NCBI GenBank assembly: GCA_049511415.1
Contig: JBEKYC010000016.1
Span: forward strand, 38,273-102,272
Direction: 5' to 3'
From: Bog-159 sp049511415
GTDB taxonomy: Bacteria; Acidobacteriota; Terriglobia; Bryobacterales; Bryobacteraceae
DNA length: 64,000 bases
Shown here: positions 63,925 to 64,000 of the stretch, one piece after another
Layout of the letters: each line of letters opens with the position of its first letter
Position numbering within the stretch: position 1 is the first letter of the stretch
Notes under the pieces: model-generated
Told to the model about the DNA's origin: nothing
Seen by the model: the letters and a program-made list of their open reading frames with translations, nothing else
Databases searched by the model: none
Made by a program: the position numbers and the translations under genes

Positions 63925-64000
63925 GGGCCGGTAGCTCAGTAGGTAGAGCATTTGCCTTTTAAGCAAAGGGTCGCGGGTTCGAGTCCCGCCCGGCTCACCA
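63925..64000 (+). tRNA. tRNA-Lys (UUU anticodon)
   Basis: A 76-base tRNA ending exactly at the right edge. Acceptor GGGCCGG with CCGGCTC (one G-U), D arm GCTC-AGTAGGTA-GAGC, anticodon stem TTTGC/GCAAA with loop CTTTTAA giving TTT, T arm GCGGG-TTCGAGT-CCCGC, discriminator A and encoded CCA. Confidence 0.96.

Overview
The window looks like a chromosome segment from an acidobacterium of the Solibacter/Bryobacter type. That is an inference from gene content, not from a marker gene: a GC-rich genome, a PadR regulator next to a very large duplicated ADOP-type permease, an ECF sigma factor overlapping a Ser/Thr kinase-TPR gene, many secreted propeller/TPR proteins, a GH5 enzyme, Gfo/Idh/MocA and SSS transporters, and a CarD regulator. 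There is no rRNA, prophage or CRISPR array. Three tRNA genes are present: Leu-UAA, Leu-UAG, and Lys-UUU ending at the right edge.

Layout. 0-8 kb: YceI protein, GH5 glycoside hydrolase, a divergent primary-type sigma factor, and a membrane pyrophosphatase. 8-13.5 kb: a tripartite drug efflux operon (TolC-HlyD-MFS) divergent from its TetR regulator around a near-perfect 28-bp palindrome. 13.5-19.4 kb: a four-gene leftward cluster (sugar isomerase/epimerase, ceramidase-like hydrolase, PD40-TPR protein with a CxxCH motif, amidohydrolase). 19.5-28 kb: PadR/ADOP pair, a propeller protein with an S55-type peptidase, and an S41 peptidase. 28-38.4 kb: GlgC, DedA, an oxidoreductase, a sodium-solute symporter with a 45-aa partner, PhzF, an ABC-2 permease, a MerR-TPR fusion, TrpS, an RlmD/TrmA-type methyltransferase and a zinc-ribbon protein.

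38.4-50.4 kb: peroxiredoxin; then a complete SAM-II riboswitch leader (promoter, aptamer, intrinsic terminator) in front of a single unrecognised 100-codon gene, the most interesting object in the window; a CarD regulator; a PAS plus degenerate GGDEF protein upstream of MotA/MotB; NuoI; a redoxin; a DUF885 lipoprotein; LepB; and a split methylmalonyl-CoA mutase. 50.4-52 kb is a decayed area with paired hairpins, an IS21 transposase remnant and the broken 3' part of another gene. 52-64 kb: two related small secreted proteins flanking a winged-helix/TPR regulator, cupin, SDR, SthA-type transhydrogenase, ROK protein, the kinase/ECF sigma pair, a secreted protein and an L-fucose isomerase-like enzyme.

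The genes fit a heterotrophic, polymer- and sugar-degrading Gram-negative bacterium with respiratory complex I, flagellar or MotAB-type motors and strong envelope and secretion investment. All assignments are from reading the sequence; no database search was run.
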